A DNA stretch of 64,000 nucleotides from Janthinobacterium sp. PAMC25594 (lineage in GTDB: Bacteria; Pseudomonadota; Gammaproteobacteria; Burkholderiales; Burkholderiaceae_D), in contig NZ_CP080377.1 in assembly GCF_019443505.1 (NCBI RefSeq), positions 3,658,001 through 3,722,000 of the forward strand. The letters are read 5' to 3'. Position 1 is the stretch's first letter, and every line of letters begins with the position of its first letter. A model generated the notes under the pieces. The model had not been told where the DNA came from and did not search any database. It saw nothing but the letters and a program-made list of their open reading frames with translations. Shown here piece by piece: positions 18,652 to 27,858 of this stretch. Made by a program: the position numbers and the translations under genes.

Positions 18652-19034
18652 CAGTCGTTGAACGCCAATAACACCAGGCGCACGATGCGCCGGGCCGGGT
18701 ATTGCACGTCGTACACGTTGACGCGCACTTGGCGGATGCGGGGATTCGGCGTGGCCACCACTTCCTCCTCGCAGATCAGTTTCAGATCGCCCTGCGGGCA
18801 GTCGACCGTGCGCTTGCCCGTCTGTGGGAACGTTTTCGCCAGGCGCAGCCGCACCAGGTGGTTTTCCGCCGACCAGGTGGCCATCATGGCGCTGCGCAAG
18901 CCGTCGCTGTTCTGCGTCAGGCTGCCGACGGCGCGCAGCGAGGCGCCCAGGGCCGTGCCGACGATGACGAGGGCGACCAGTACTTCCAGCAAAGTGAAGC
19001 CGCGCTGGCGGCGTTGTCGGGAAAAGGCCATCAT
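18651..19034 (-). CDS. gspI: type II secretion minor pseudopilin GspI
   Basis: A 127-aa pseudopilin with leader RQRG/FTLLEVLVALVIVGTAL and Glu at +5, followed by a short globular head that includes the family pattern W-S-A-E-N-H-L. It nucleates the tip complex with GspJ and GspK. Two adjacent ATGs are possible (19034 and 19031); both overlap the gspH stop. Confidence 0.92.
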   Translation of the reverse strand: MMAFSRQRRQRGFTLLEVLVALVIVGTALGASLRAVGSLTQNSDGLRSAMMATWSAENHLVRLRLAKTFPQTGKRTVDCPQGDLKLICEEEVVATPNPRIRQVRVNVYDVQYPARRIVRLVLLAFND

Positions 19035-19525
19035 TGCTCGACCGTAAAATGGCCGATGCCGTCGGCGCGGATGGCCACGCTGCGCTCGCCGCTGGCCAGG
19101 GTCAGCACGAAAGGCTTGTCGACCGGTTCGCGGCCGAAGATGATGCGCAGCGGCTGGGCCACGCTGTTCGACGGCTGCACGCTGAGCAGCATGGGCGTGT
19201 TGGCAAACGCGCGCTCGCGCAGCAAATCATCCTGCGTCACGGGTTGCCACAGCTTTTCATTGAGAACCAGGAAACGGTATTGATTTTCGTCCGCCTCGAA
19301 CGCCACTTGCCGGCTGCGCACGATGGCTTCATCGCGCGCCAGCTGCAGCAGCAGGGCAATGCGCTCGGCTTCCTTTTGCAAGGCTTGCTGGCCATTCGGC
19401 ATGGCGTTCAGCGACACCAGGCCCAGGGTCACGCCGATGATGACCATCACCACCAGCAATTCGATCAGCGTGAAGCCGCTGACGCGTGGCCGGGGCAATG
19501 CGCGACCGGTGGTCATGGCAGGCAT
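19031..19525 (-). CDS. gspH: type II secretion minor pseudopilin GspH
   Basis: A 164-aa pseudopilin with the cleavage motif VSG/FTLIELLVVMVIIG and Glu at +5, plus a GspH/FimT-type beta head. GspH connects the tip complex to the GspG shaft. It starts 12 bases after gspG ends and overlaps gspI. A start at M4 or M1 makes no difference to the mature protein. Confidence 0.92.
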   Translation of the reverse strand: MPAMTTGRALPRPRVSGFTLIELLVVMVIIGVTLGLVSLNAMPNGQQALQKEAERIALLLQLARDEAIVRSRQVAFEADENQYRFLVLNEKLWQPVTQDDLLRERAFANTPMLLSVQPSNSVAQPLRIIFGREPVDKPFVLTLASGERSVAIRADGIGHFTVEQ

Positions 19526-19537
19526 GCAATGGAAAAC

Positions 19538-19990
19538 TTACAGTTCCCAGGAGCCGATATCGGCATCATCGCCGCTACCGCCAGGCTGGCCATCGGCGCC
19601 CAGCGAAATGATGTCAACTTCGCCCTTCACGCCCGGCGACAGGTACTGGTAAGGATTGCCCCATGGATCTTTCGGCATCTTTTCCAGGTAGCCGCCCGCT
19701 TTCCAGCCATTTGCGGCCGGTCCCGTCGTCGGTTTTTCGATCAGCGCATGCAAGCCCTGCTCGGTGGTCGGGTAGCGCTGGTTATCCAGGCGGTACAGTT
19801 TCAAGGCTTGCATCACGGTGGCGATGTCGACTTTCGCCGCCGCCACTTTCGACTCGCCCGTGCGGGCGATCAGCTTGGGCACCACCAGCGAAGCGAGGAT
19901 GCCCATGATCACCACCACGACCATGATTTCGATCAAAGTGAAGCCGCGCGCGCGGCGCTGGCGTATCGGATGGTTTGCTGCGTTTTGCAT
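19538..19990 (-). CDS. gspG: type II secretion major pseudopilin GspG
   Basis: GspG is the main pilin subunit of the pseudopilus. The leader RARG/FTLIEIMVVVVIMGILASL has Glu at +5. The head carries the conserved GspG motifs LYRLDNQRYPT, GLHALIEKP, PKDPWGNPYQYLSPG and the calcium-binding-like D-I-I-S-L-G-A-D-G tail. The ATG at 19990 gives a normal 150-aa precursor; the open frame continues upstream to a TTG at 20047 that is unlikely to be used. It is the first gene of the gsp operon. Confidence 0.95.
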   Translation of the reverse strand: MQNAANHPIRQRRARGFTLIEIMVVVVIMGILASLVVPKLIARTGESKVAAAKVDIATVMQALKLYRLDNQRYPTTEQGLHALIEKPTTGPAANGWKAGGYLEKMPKDPWGNPYQYLSPGVKGEVDIISLGADGQPGGSGDDADIGSWEL

Positions 19991-20083
19991 ATGAAAGAGA
20001 GAAGAAGGTGAGTAATGAGAGCAGAGTATAAAGCGGAAATATGACAAAGCCTGTCATATGGGGAAAAATTTGTGCGGGGCGAC

Positions 20084-20845
20084 TCAGAGCGGCAAGACCA
20101 CTACACCGCAAACGGCGCAGCCGGGGTCGCGCGCGACGCGCATGCTGCTCCATTCCATGTGCAAACCGTCGAGCAGCAGCAGCCGTCCGGCCAGCGATTC
20201 GCCCACGCCCATGATGAGTTTCAGCGCCTCGGCCGCCTGCATGGCGCCCACCACGCCCACCAGCGGCGCGAACACGCCCATGCTCGAGCACGCCTCGTCC
20301 GTGAACTGCTGTTCCTGCGGGAACAGGCAGGAATAACATGGCTGGGTGCCCGTGCGCGGGTCGAACACGCTCACTTGCCCGTCGAAACGGATCACGGCGC
20401 CCGACACCAGCGGCACCTTGCCGGCCACGCAGGCGCGGTTGACGGCGTGGCGCGTGGCGAAGTTGTCGGTGCAATCGAGCACTACCGTGGCGGAGCAGAC
20501 CAGTTCGGCCAGGCGCGCGCCATCGAGGCGCTCCTGCAAAGCAATTATTTCAATCTCGGGATTGATGCCGGTCAAGGTTTCACGCGCCGACAGCACTTTC
20601 GGCTGGCCCACGCGCTGCGTGGTGTGGGCGATCTGGCGCTGCAGGTTGGTCAGGTCGACCGTGTCGTCATCGACGAGGGTCAGCTTGCCGACGCCGCTGG
20701 CGGCCAGATACATGGCGGCCGGCGAGCCGAGCCCGCCCGCGCCGATCACCAGCACATGCGCATCGAGCAAGGCTTGCTGGCCTTCGATACCGATCTGATC
20801 AAGCAGGATGTGGCGCGAGTAGCGCAGCAGTTGGGCGTCGTTCAT
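20084..20845 (-). CDS. moeB: MoeB/ThiF-family ubiquitin-like protein adenylyltransferase
   Basis: Members activate the C-terminal glycine of MoaD or ThiS by adenylation for molybdopterin or thiamine synthesis. The 253-aa protein has the nucleotide-binding GAGGLG (35-40), Arg/Asn-rich DLTNLQRQI, Asp in VLDCTDNF, and two Cys-x-x-Cys pairs (CYSC and CAVC near residue 243) that bind zinc. MoeB and ThiF cannot be told apart with certainty from the sequence alone. It lies 8 bases downstream of ctpA in the same direction. Confidence 0.85.
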   Translation of the reverse strand: MNDAQLLRYSRHILLDQIGIEGQQALLDAHVLVIGAGGLGSPAAMYLAASGVGKLTLVDDDTVDLTNLQRQIAHTTQRVGQPKVLSARETLTGINPEIEIIALQERLDGARLAELVCSATVVLDCTDNFATRHAVNRACVAGKVPLVSGAVIRFDGQVSVFDPRTGTQPCYSCLFPQEQQFTDEACSSMGVFAPLVGVVGAMQAAEALKLIMGVGESLAGRLLLLDGLHMEWSSMRVARDPGCAVCGVVVLPL

Positions 20846-20853
20846 GGCGGCGA

Positions 20854-22347
20854 CTACGGTTTGCGCACCGGAATCTTCTTGTCATCGGCCTTGATGTCGG
20901 AAGCGATTTCCGGCTTGGCGCCGATCTTCTCCGCTTTCGGGTCCACCTTGGCCAGCTGCACCGGCAAGCCCTGGAAGTGGTTCAAGGCTTGCTGCAGCTG
21001 GAAATCATCCTTGGCGCCGTATTCGAGCGGCTTGCGCTTTTTCGCCGTGGCGATCAGGCGCTGCTCTTCTTCCAATTGATCTTGCATGCCTTCCATGGTC
21101 GGCTTGGCCGCTTCCGGCTTGCCATCGTCGCTGCTCAGGTGTTTTTCCAGGTCCGCCTCGCGCACGCGCAGGCTGTTCCAGCCATCGCCTTCGGCCGTTT
21201 CATCGACCAGCAAGTCGGGCACGATGCCGCGCGCCTGGATGGCGCGGCCTTTCGGCGTGTAGTAGCGGGCCGTCGTCAGCTTGACGGCCGTATCGGCCGT
21301 GATCTGGCGCAAGGTTTGCACGGAACCCTTGCCGAACGTTTGCGTGCCGATGACGGTGGCGCGCTGGTAATCCTGCAAGGCGCCGGCGACGATTTCCGAG
21401 GCGGAAGCGGAGCCGGCATTGACCAGCACCACCAGCGGCACGGTTTTCAGCGCGGCCGGCAGCTTGGCCAGCGGATCGGCCTTGGCGCCCGGCGGCGCAT
21501 AGAATTCGCGGCGGCCATAAAACACTTGCTTCGACTCCGGCAACTGGCCCTTGGTCGAGACGATGATGGAGTTGCCAGGCAGAAATGCCGTCGCCACGCC
21601 GATGGCGCCCGGCACGACGCCACCGGGATCGTTGCGCAAGTCCAGCACCAAGCCCTTGAGCTTGGGGTCTTGCGCATACAGCGCGTTGATCTTTTTGACC
21701 ATGTCATCGACGGTCGGTTCCTGGAACTGGGCGATGCGCAGCCAGGCATAGCCGGGCGCGACCATCTTGGCCTTCACGCTTTGCACGCGGATTTCCTCGC
21801 GCACGATGGGGAAGACCAGCGGCTTGCTTTCGCCCTTGCGCGACATCGTCAGCACCAGCTTGCTGCCGGGCTGGCCGCGCATCTTCTTGATGACGTCCTC
21901 CAGCTGCAAGCCTTTCAGCGGGATGTTGTCGAGGCGGGTGATCAGGTCGCCCGCCAGGATGCCGGCCTTGGCGGCCGGGCTGTCCTCGATGGGCGAGACG
22001 ACTTTTACGTAGCCGTCTTCCATGCTCACTTCGATGCCGATGCCGACAAACTTGCCTTGCACGCTTTCGCGCATTTCCTTGAAGGCATTCTTGTCGAGAT
22101 ACACGGAATGCGGATCGAGCGACGAGACCATGCCGGAAATGGCTTCCGTCAAGAGTTTCTTGTCTTCCACCTTCTCGACGTAATCGGTCTTGATCAGGCC
22201 GAAGACGTCCGACAACTGACGCAGCTCGTCGAGCGGCAGCGGGGCATTCGTGATTTTCTGCGCCACGGCCGGGAACTGCAGCGACATGCCGATGCCTGCC
22301 ATGACGCCCAGACCGATCAGGCCGATACTTTTAACTTTGATACGCAT
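20854..22347 (-). CDS. ctpA: S41-family C-terminal processing peptidase (CtpA)
   Basis: A periplasmic serine protease with an N-terminal signal anchor (about 8-28), a PDZ domain (about 85-175, GIGIEVSMEDGYVKV) and the peptidase S41 core. The catalytic Ser is in SASASEIVAGAL and the Lys in FGKGSVQTL, the Ser/Lys dyad of the family. After the core come Lys/Glu-rich segments; the tail has KADDKKIPVRKP. Such enzymes process cell-wall hydrolases or other envelope proteins, which fits the neighbouring envC. Length is 497 aa. Confidence 0.93.
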   Translation of the reverse strand: MRIKVKSIGLIGLGVMAGIGMSLQFPAVAQKITNAPLPLDELRQLSDVFGLIKTDYVEKVEDKKLLTEAISGMVSSLDPHSVYLDKNAFKEMRESVQGKFVGIGIEVSMEDGYVKVVSPIEDSPAAKAGILAGDLITRLDNIPLKGLQLEDVIKKMRGQPGSKLVLTMSRKGESKPLVFPIVREEIRVQSVKAKMVAPGYAWLRIAQFQEPTVDDMVKKINALYAQDPKLKGLVLDLRNDPGGVVPGAIGVATAFLPGNSIIVSTKGQLPESKQVFYGRREFYAPPGAKADPLAKLPAALKTVPLVVLVNAGSASASEIVAGALQDYQRATVIGTQTFGKGSVQTLRQITADTAVKLTTARYYTPKGRAIQARGIVPDLLVDETAEGDGWNSLRVREADLEKHLSSDDGKPEAAKPTMEGMQDQLEEEQRLIATAKKRKPLEYGAKDDFQLQQALNHFQGLPVQLAKVDPKAEKIGAKPEIASDIKADDKKIPVRKP

Positions 22348-22381
22348 GTATTCTTCGCAATCTACAAATTCGCTGGGGAAC

Positions 22382-23920
22382 TTAAAACTTCACCCAGGTG
22401 GCTGGATCGAAGGCGCGGCCCTGATGACGCAATTCAAAGTATAGCCCTGATTCCTCGTTGCCGCCGCTGTTGCCCGCGCTGGCAATGGCCTCGCCGCCCT
22501 TGACGGCGTCGCCCACGCGTTTCAGCAAGGATTGGTTATTGCCATAAATACTCATGTACTGGCCGCCATGGTCGACGATGATCAAATTGCCGAAACCGCG
22601 CAGCCAGTCGGAAAACACGACCCGGCCGCCGGCGATGGCGTGGATTTCGCTGCCTTCGCCCGTGCGGATGAACACGCCCTTCCAGCTGGGGCCGTCACCG
22701 CGCTTGCTGCCGAAGCGGGCGGCGATCTTGCCCGCCACGGGGGCGCGCAGCTGCCCTTTCATGCTGGCAAAGGCGCCGGCCGGCGCGGCCGGGCCCAGGC
22801 TCGGGCGTTCCGGCTCCGGTTCCGGCTTGGGCTCGGGCTTGGGCGTCACCTTGGCCACCTGCGGCGGCTCGTCGTCGTCGATCGGTTCCAGCTTCACGGG
22901 CGGCGGTGGCGGCGTTTGCGGCTTGATCTTGCCCGATTTGTTTTGTTGCTCTTTCGCCAGGCGTTCGCGTTCGGCCTGCACCTGGGCGGACTTGGCGCGC
23001 GCGGCCAGCAAGCGTTCGCGTTTTTCCGCGGCGATCCTGGCGTCGGCGGCCGCTTTCGCGGCGGCGCGCTGCTCGGCCAGCAATTGCTGGCGTTTCTTTT
23101 CGGCCGCAGCGGCGGCGGCCTGCTCTTCGATCAGTTTCGCCAGCTTGTCGACCAGGCTACCCATGCGCTGTTCGTCGCGCTCGACATTGCCCACTTCCTT
23201 GCGCTGCGCCACCAGGCGCTGCGACAAGCTCGTCAGCAAGGCGGCGCGGCGCGCCTTTTCCTGTACCAGCAGGGCCTTCTGGTCGCGCTCTTCCTGCGCG
23301 ATTTCTTCCAGCTCGTCCTTGGCGTTCTGCACGTCCGCCTGGTTTTTCTCCACGGCAAGCAAGTTGGCGCGCAAGGCATCCAGCAGGCGCGCCTGCGCCT
23401 GCGACACATACGCCATCAATTGCAAGTCGCGGTTGATGCGGTTCGGATTGTCGCCCGACAAGAGCAGCTTGATGCGGTCTTCGTTGCCGGCGACATATTG
23501 TTCACGCAGCAACTTTGACAGCTGCGCCTTCTGCTTGTCGACCGTGACCGTCAGTTGCCGGTGCTCTTGCCCCAGCGCATTGAGTTTCACGCCCGTCTCG
23601 CTTTGCTCCTGCGCCAGGTCGCGCAAGGCGCGGTTGGCATTGGAAATGGCCTCTTCCGACTCGGCCAGGGTGTCGGCCGCGTCATCCTTGGCGGTTTCCG
23701 TGCGGCTGATGTCGCGCTTGAGCGCCGTCAGCTTTTGTTGCAATCCAGCACGTTGTGCTTCCGCGGCCGCTTTCTGCTTGCTGCGTTCGGTGGGCTTGGC
23801 ACCCTGTGCGGCACCGCTGGAGAACAGCAGCGCTGCGCACAGCATGGCACCGGCGCGCCACGCCGGCAGGGGTCGTTCAGCAGAGGGGGCGATCGCTGTG
23901 CCGCGGAAGAAAGACAACAA
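22382..23920 (-). CDS. envC: murein hydrolase activator EnvC (degenerate LytM/M23 domain)
   Basis: EnvC activates the amidases AmiA/AmiB at the division septum from the periplasm. The protein has a signal peptide region (hydrophobic AMLCAALLFSSGAAQG) and long coiled coils (about 40-320, very rich in Ala, Glu, Lys, Arg). A Pro/Glu/Lys linker and a C-terminal LytM domain of about 130 residues follow. The domain lacks the zinc ligands (for example FELRHQG where active enzymes have His-x-His), as expected for an activator. The start is uncertain: a TTG at 23920, one base after the gpmA stop and behind GGGAAGG, is preferred; an upstream start at 23968 would overlap gpmA. Confidence 0.88.
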   Translation of the reverse strand: MLSFFRGTAIAPSAERPLPAWRAGAMLCAALLFSSGAAQGAKPTERSKQKAAAEAQRAGLQQKLTALKRDISRTETAKDDAADTLAESEEAISNANRALRDLAQEQSETGVKLNALGQEHRQLTVTVDKQKAQLSKLLREQYVAGNEDRIKLLLSGDNPNRINRDLQLMAYVSQAQARLLDALRANLLAVEKNQADVQNAKDELEEIAQEERDQKALLVQEKARRAALLTSLSQRLVAQRKEVGNVERDEQRMGSLVDKLAKLIEEQAAAAAAEKKRQQLLAEQRAAAKAAADARIAAEKRERLLAARAKSAQVQAERERLAKEQQNKSGKIKPQTPPPPPVKLEPIDDDEPPQVAKVTPKPEPKPEPEPERPSLGPAAPAGAFASMKGQLRAPVAGKIAARFGSKRGDGPSWKGVFIRTGEGSEIHAIAGGRVVFSDWLRGFGNLIIVDHGGQYMSIYGNNQSLLKRVGDAVKGGEAIASAGNSGGNEESGLYFELRHQGRAFDPATWVKF

Positions 23921-23921
23921 G

Positions 23922-24668
23922 TTACTTGGCCTTCCCTTGGTTCGCCACGGCCGCTTGCGCTGCCGCAATCGCTGCCGGGTCGCCCAGGTAGTAATGACGG
24001 ATCGGTTTCAGGTCGGCGTCCAGCTCATACACGAGCGGCTGGCCGTTCGGGATGTTCAGGCCGACGATATCGCTGTCGCTGATGCCATCGAGCATCTTGA
24101 TCAGCGCGCGCAGGCTGTTGCCGTGGGCCGAAATGATGATTTTCTTGCCGGCGCGGATGGCCGGAGCGATTTCTTCATCCCAGGACGGCATCACGCGCGC
24201 CACAGTGTCTTTCAGGCATTCGGTCAGCGGGATAGCCGCTTTCGGCAAGCCGGCGTAGCGCGGGTCGTTGAACGAGGCGCGGTCGTCGTCTTCCGCCAGC
24301 GGCGGCGGCGGCGTGTCATAGCTGCGGCGCCACACCAATACTTGCTCGTCGCCATACTTGGCGGCCGTCTCGCCCTTGTCCAGGCCTTGCAGGGCGCCGT
24401 AGTGGCGTTCGTTCAAGCGCCAGTCGTTCTTGATGGGCAAATACATCATGTCCATCTCGTCGAGCGCCAGCCACAGGGTGCGGATGGCGCGCTTCAGGAC
24501 GGAAGTGTAGGCCACGTCGAACGTAAAACCTTCCTGCTTGAGGATCTGGCCGGCGGCCCTGGCTTCGTTGACGCCCTTTTCCGTCAGATCGACGTCGGTC
24601 CAGCCGGTGAAGCGGTTATCGAGGTTCCAGGTGGACTCGCCGTGACGCATGAAAACGATTTTGTACAT
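23922..24668 (-). CDS. gpmA: 2,3-bisphosphoglycerate-dependent phosphoglycerate mutase
   Basis: Interconverts 3- and 2-phosphoglycerate in glycolysis and gluconeogenesis. The phosphohistidine motif MRHGEST is at residues 7-13, and [28 protein letters not shown] and [10 protein letters not shown] are classic dPGM signatures. Length is 248 aa. It is the first gene of the leftward group with envC, ctpA and moeB. It is divergent from the rhodanese gene, with about 106 bases between them holding both promoters. Confidence 0.97.
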   Translation of the reverse strand: MYKIVFMRHGESTWNLDNRFTGWTDVDLTEKGVNEARAAGQILKQEGFTFDVAYTSVLKRAIRTLWLALDEMDMMYLPIKNDWRLNERHYGALQGLDKGETAAKYGDEQVLVWRRSYDTPPPPLAEDDDRASFNDPRYAGLPKAAIPLTECLKDTVARVMPSWDEEIAPAIRAGKKIIISAHGNSLRALIKMLDGISDSDIVGLNIPNGQPLVYELDADLKPIRHYYLGDPAAIAAAQAAVANQGKAK

Positions 24669-24714
24669 AGTTCTATCTTCTCAAGGGGTTCAAATCAAAA
24701 AAGCAAAACGTAAA

Positions 24715-24743
24715 AAGACCTCGTCCAGCTTCTATTTTATAAT
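24715..24743 (+). promoter_or_regulatory. probable promoter of the rhodanese-grxC genes
   Basis: A perfect TATAAT at 24738-24743 lies 32 bases before the GTG start. No good -35 hexamer stands 16-18 bases upstream, so activity may rely on the T-rich element just before the -10. Confidence 0.5.
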
Positions 24744-24774
24744 GCGCGGATTGACTTAAACCATTGGACCCTAC

Positions 24775-25191
24775 GTGAAATTCATTATCGACCACATTTT
24801 TCTGTTTGCCATCGTCATTATTTCCGGCGGCGCCCTCCTCTGGCCACTGCTGTCGATGCGCGGCAAGCGCGCGACCGTACTGGAAGTCACGCAGCTGATC
24901 AACCGCGGCAAGACCATCATTGTCGACGTGCGCAGCGCGGAAGAGTTCGCCACGGGCCACTTGCCTGACGCAAAAAATATGCCGCTGCCGGAACTGGCAA
25001 AACGCCTGGGCGAGCTGGAAAAATTCAAAACGCGCCCCATTGTAGTGGTTTGCCAGAAAGGTTCGCGTTCGGCAACGGCCGTTGGCCTGCTGGGCAAAGC
25101 CGGTTTCGCCGAGGCAACGAGCCTGGAAGGCGGTATCGACGAATGGAAAAAGCAGGGTTTGCCCTTGAAAACCCTGTCGCTGGCGAAATAA
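24775..25191 (+). CDS. membrane-anchored rhodanese-like sulfurtransferase
   Basis: A 138-aa protein with one N-terminal transmembrane helix (about 6-27) and a single rhodanese domain. The active-site loop CQKGSRS places the catalytic Cys at residue 93; DVRSAEEFATGHL and GGIDEWKKQGLPL are typical of the fold. It probably transfers sulfane sulfur at the inner membrane, facing the cytoplasm. The GTG start at 24775 is used because the helix begins there. It is followed after 27 bases by grxC, a thiol-redox partner. Confidence 0.88.
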   Translation: MKFIIDHIFLFAIVIISGGALLWPLLSMRGKRATVLEVTQLINRGKTIIVDVRSAEEFATGHLPDAKNMPLPELAKRLGELEKFKTRPIVVVCQKGSRSATAVGLLGKAGFAEATSLEGGIDEWKKQGLPLKTLSLAK

Positions 25192-25218
25192 GCCGGCATT
25201 TAACTAGAAGGAATCATC

Positions 25219-25485
25219 ATGACCGTCCCCGTAATTGTGTATAGCACCGCCGTGTGCCCGTATTGCGTGCGCGCCGAGCGCCTGTTGGAAGCCAAGGGCG
25301 TGACCGTGCAAAAGATCCGCGTCGACCTCGACCCGGAAGAGCGCATCAAGATGATGGAACGCACGGGCCGCCGCACGGTGCCGCAGATCTATGTGGGCGA
25401 TACCCACGTGGGTGGTTTCGACGATTTGTATGCGCTCGATCAAGCCGGCAAGCTGGACCCCTTGTTAAATGGCACGGCAGCCTGA
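25219..25485 (+). CDS. grxC: glutaredoxin 3 (GrxC)
   Basis: An 88-aa dithiol glutaredoxin with active site CPYC at residues 13-16, cis-Pro motif TVPQIYVG and glutathione-binding GGFDDL. It reduces disulfides and glutathionylated proteins using glutathione. A Shine-Dalgarno-like AGAAGGAA precedes the ATG. Upstream is the rhodanese and downstream secB, a common betaproteobacterial order. Confidence 0.96.
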   Translation: MTVPVIVYSTAVCPYCVRAERLLEAKGVTVQKIRVDLDPEERIKMMERTGRRTVPQIYVGDTHVGGFDDLYALDQAGKLDPLLNGTAA

Positions 25486-25509
25486 TATAAAGCGGGTTCG
25501 AGAAATTGC

Positions 25510-25540
25510 TTGGTTTTTTGTCGTATTGTTTTGATACAAT
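25510..25540 (+). promoter_or_regulatory. candidate promoter for secB
   Basis: A TACAAT -10 (25535-25540) and an upstream TTGGTT (25510-25515) with a 19-base spacer lie in the T-rich gap between grxC and secB. The spacing is long, so the -35 assignment is weak; the -10 is reasonable. Confidence 0.4.
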
Positions 25541-25645
25541 TGCCCTCGCACCTGATCTGGCCGCGCCTATCCGGCGCGGTTTACATACCGCAAGCACCAT
25601 ATTTGAACGGTGTGCCGTTCTTGTCCCTTACAACGAAAGCGTTCC

Positions 25646-26119
25646 ATGTCTGACGAAAATCTGCAACCAGTCTTCCAAATCCAACGCGTCTACCTGAAAG
25701 ACATGTCGCTGGAACAACCAAATTCCCCAGCTATTTTCCTGGAACAAGAAGCACCAGCGATCGAAGTCGCTCTGGACGTGGGCGCCGCGCCTCTGGCCGA
25801 CGGCATCTTCGAAGCCACCGTGACCATCACCGTCACCGCCAAAGTCGGCGATAAAGTCGCTTTCCTGGTTGAAGGCAAGCAAGCCGGTATCTTCGAAGCA
25901 CGCAACATTCCTGCAGATCAACTCGATCCGCTGCTGGGAATCGGCTGCCCGAACATCATCTACCCTTACCTGCGCGCCAACATCGCCGACGTGATCACCC
26001 GTGCCGGCTTCCCGCCAGTGCACCTGGCCGAGATCAACTTCGAAGTGTTCTACCAACAACGTCTGCAAGCTATTGCTGACGCCGCTGCCGCAGCTCCAGC
26101 AGCCAGCGAAACGCACTAA
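25646..26119 (+). CDS. secB: protein-export chaperone SecB
   Basis: SecB is a tetrameric cytoplasmic chaperone that holds preproteins unfolded and hands them to SecA. The 157-aa sequence has [19 protein letters not shown] (the N-terminal strand), the internal [16 protein letters not shown], and [20 protein letters not shown] near the SecA contact. The ATG at 25646 gives the usual start (MSDENL). A palindromic intergenic repeat begins immediately after its stop. Confidence 0.97.
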   Translation: MSDENLQPVFQIQRVYLKDMSLEQPNSPAIFLEQEAPAIEVALDVGAAPLADGIFEATVTITVTAKVGDKVAFLVEGKQAGIFEARNIPADQLDPLLGIGCPNIIYPYLRANIADVITRAGFPPVHLAEINFEVFYQQRLQAIADAAAAAPAASETH

Positions 26120-26241
26120 GAACATCTCACCAAACCTGCTGCGCGGCGCGCCTTGCGGCCTGCGATGCTCGCTGTGCTCTAGCACAGCTGCGCTTCTCGG
26201 CCACAATGCACTGCCGCTCGCGACGGTTTTGTGAGTGTTCT
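26120..26241. repeat. palindromic intergenic repeat, copy 1 (intact), directly after secB
   Basis: About 120 bp with imperfect terminal inverted repeats (AGAACATCTCACCAAACC at the left, GGTTTTGTGAGTGTTCT at the right). A central hairpin at 26171-26188 reads GCTGTGCT-CT-AGCACAGC. It matches, in opposite orientation, the repeat at 27859-27974, with compensating differences in both the terminal arms and the central stem. It begins at the base after the secB stop codon. Confidence 0.8.
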
Positions 26242-26256
26242 ATACTGCAGGTAAGA

Positions 26257-26277
26257 AACGGCGGCCTGGCCGCCGTG
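26257..26277 (+). terminator. hairpin, possible terminator before the SH3 gene
   Basis: ACGGCGG-CCTGG-CCGCCGT forms a perfect 7-bp GC-rich stem (up to 9 bp with a one-base loop) flanked by GAAA and GTTTCGTT. It is probably the secB transcript end; the T-run is poor. Confidence 0.5.
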
Positions 26278-26299
26278 TTTCGTTAAGGTTCAAAATATC

Positions 26300-26761
26300 A
26301 TGTTGAAAAGTGCGCTCTTGAGCAAGTTCCGCTGGATCGCCGGCGCCGTGCTGCTGCTGGCCACCGCCGCCAGCCACGCCGTCGATTTCAAAACGGTGGG
26401 AGCAAATCCCGTGATCCTGTATGACGCGCCGTCCTCCAAGGGCGGCAAGCTGTACGTGGCGCCACGCGGCATGCCGCTGGAAGTCGTGCTCAGCTATGGC
26501 GAATGGGTCAAGGTCCGCGACGCCAGCGGCGAAATGGCCTGGACGGAAGCCAAGGGCCTGTCGGCCAAGCGCAACGTCGTGGCGCGTGCCGCGAACCTCA
26601 AGGTTCGCGCCAGCCCCGATGACACCGCCTCCGCCATCCTCCTCGTCGACAAGGGCGTGCTGCTGGAAATGAGCGAGCAGCCGAGTTCCGGCTGGGTCAA
26701 GGTGCGCCACAAGGATGGCCAGAGCGGCTACGTCAAGACCAGCGAAGTGTGGGGCTTGTAA
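26300..26761 (+). CDS. secreted SH3-domain protein
   Basis: A 153-aa protein with an N-terminal signal peptide (hydrophobic AGAVLLLATAASHA, cleavage near residue 31) and two tandem bacterial SH3-like modules. The first (about 35-90) includes YGEWVKVRDASGEMAWTEA and the second (about 93-150) includes ANLKVRASPDD and GWVKVRHKDGQSGYVK. Such proteins sit in the periplasm and bind peptidoglycan or partner proteins; the exact role is unknown. It is followed after 36 bases by gpsA in the same direction. Confidence 0.85.
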   Translation: MLKSALLSKFRWIAGAVLLLATAASHAVDFKTVGANPVILYDAPSSKGGKLYVAPRGMPLEVVLSYGEWVKVRDASGEMAWTEAKGLSAKRNVVARAANLKVRASPDDTASAILLVDKGVLLEMSEQPSSGWVKVRHKDGQSGYVKTSEVWGL

Positions 26762-26797
26762 GCACCGCGCCCGTTTCCCCTGCCCCGTTGAGGTTGC

Positions 26798-27838
26798 ATG
26801 CAAGTTTCCCCTGAAGTCACTCCCGATAGTATTCCCGCCGTTCGCAAGATCACCATCCTGGGTGCCGGCGCCTGGGGCACGGCCGTGGCCATGGCCCTGG
26901 CCGGCCGCCACGACGTGCTGCTGTGGGGCCGCAATGGCGAGGCCATGGCCGCCATGGCCGCCAGCGGCGAAAACAGTTATTTGCCCGGTTTTACCTTACC
27001 GCCGCAACTGCGCATTAGCGCCGATTTCGACGCCGCCGTCGCGCATGCCAGCGGGGAACAGGGCCTCCTGATCGCCGCCTGCCCCGTGGCGGGCCTGCGG
27101 CCGATGCTGCATCAACTGAAAGACAAGGCCACCGGCAACCTGGTGTGGCTCTGTAAAGGCTTTGAAGGCGGCACGGGCCTGCTGCCGCACCAGATCGTGC
27201 AGGAAGTGCTGGGCGACAAGATCCCCGGCGGCGCCCTGTCCGGCCCCTCGTTCGCGCAGGAAGTGGCGCGCGGCTTGCCGTGCGCGCTGACCATCGCCTC
27301 GCACAGCGCCGCCTTGCGCGGCGCCGTGGTCTCGGCCTTGCATGGCGGCACCATCCGCGTGTATGCGAGCGATGACCTGGTGGGCGTGGAAGTGGGCGGC
27401 GCCGTGAAAAACGTACTGGCGATCGCCACCGGCGTGGCCGACGGCCTGGGCCTGGGCTTGAATGCGCGCGCCGCGCTGATCACGCGTGGCCTGGCGGAAA
27501 TCACGCGCCTGGGCACGGCCTTGGGTGGCCAAACGGAAACGTTCATGGGGCTGACGGGCATGGGCGACCTGATTTTAACGTGCACGGGCGACCTGTCGCG
27601 CAACCGCCGGGTCGGCCTGGGCCTGGCACAAGGCAAGGCGCTGGCCACCATCGTGGCCGAACTCGGTCACGTGGCCGAAGGTGTGCCGTGCGCCAAGGCT
27701 GTGCGCGAACTGGCGCGCCGCATGGGCGTCGACATGCCGATCACCAACGCGGTGGCCGGCGTGCTGTTCGATGGCGATTTGCCGCACGTGATGGTGCAGC
27801 AGTTGCTGTCGCGCGATCCGCGCGCCGAGGCGGCCTAA
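26798..27838 (+). CDS. gpsA: NAD(P)H-dependent glycerol-3-phosphate dehydrogenase
   Basis: Makes sn-glycerol-3-phosphate for phospholipid synthesis. The dinucleotide-binding [10 protein letters not shown] starts at residue 22. Catalytic and substrate motifs include [30 protein letters not shown], the Lys in [11 protein letters not shown] and [14 protein letters not shown]. Length is 346 aa; the first ~15 residues ([14 protein letters not shown]) are a small extension, so an internal start is conceivable, but the ATG at 26798 has GAGG just upstream. Confidence 0.96.
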   Translation: MQVSPEVTPDSIPAVRKITILGAGAWGTAVAMALAGRHDVLLWGRNGEAMAAMAASGENSYLPGFTLPPQLRISADFDAAVAHASGEQGLLIAACPVAGLRPMLHQLKDKATGNLVWLCKGFEGGTGLLPHQIVQEVLGDKIPGGALSGPSFAQEVARGLPCALTIASHSAALRGAVVSALHGGTIRVYASDDLVGVEVGGAVKNVLAIATGVADGLGLGLNARAALITRGLAEITRLGTALGGQTETFMGLTGMGDLILTCTGDLSRNRRVGLGLAQGKALATIVAELGHVAEGVPCAKAVRELARRMGVDMPITNAVAGVLFDGDLPHVMVQQLLSRDPRAEAA

Positions 27839-27858
27839 CCATGTTTACGAGTACCAAT

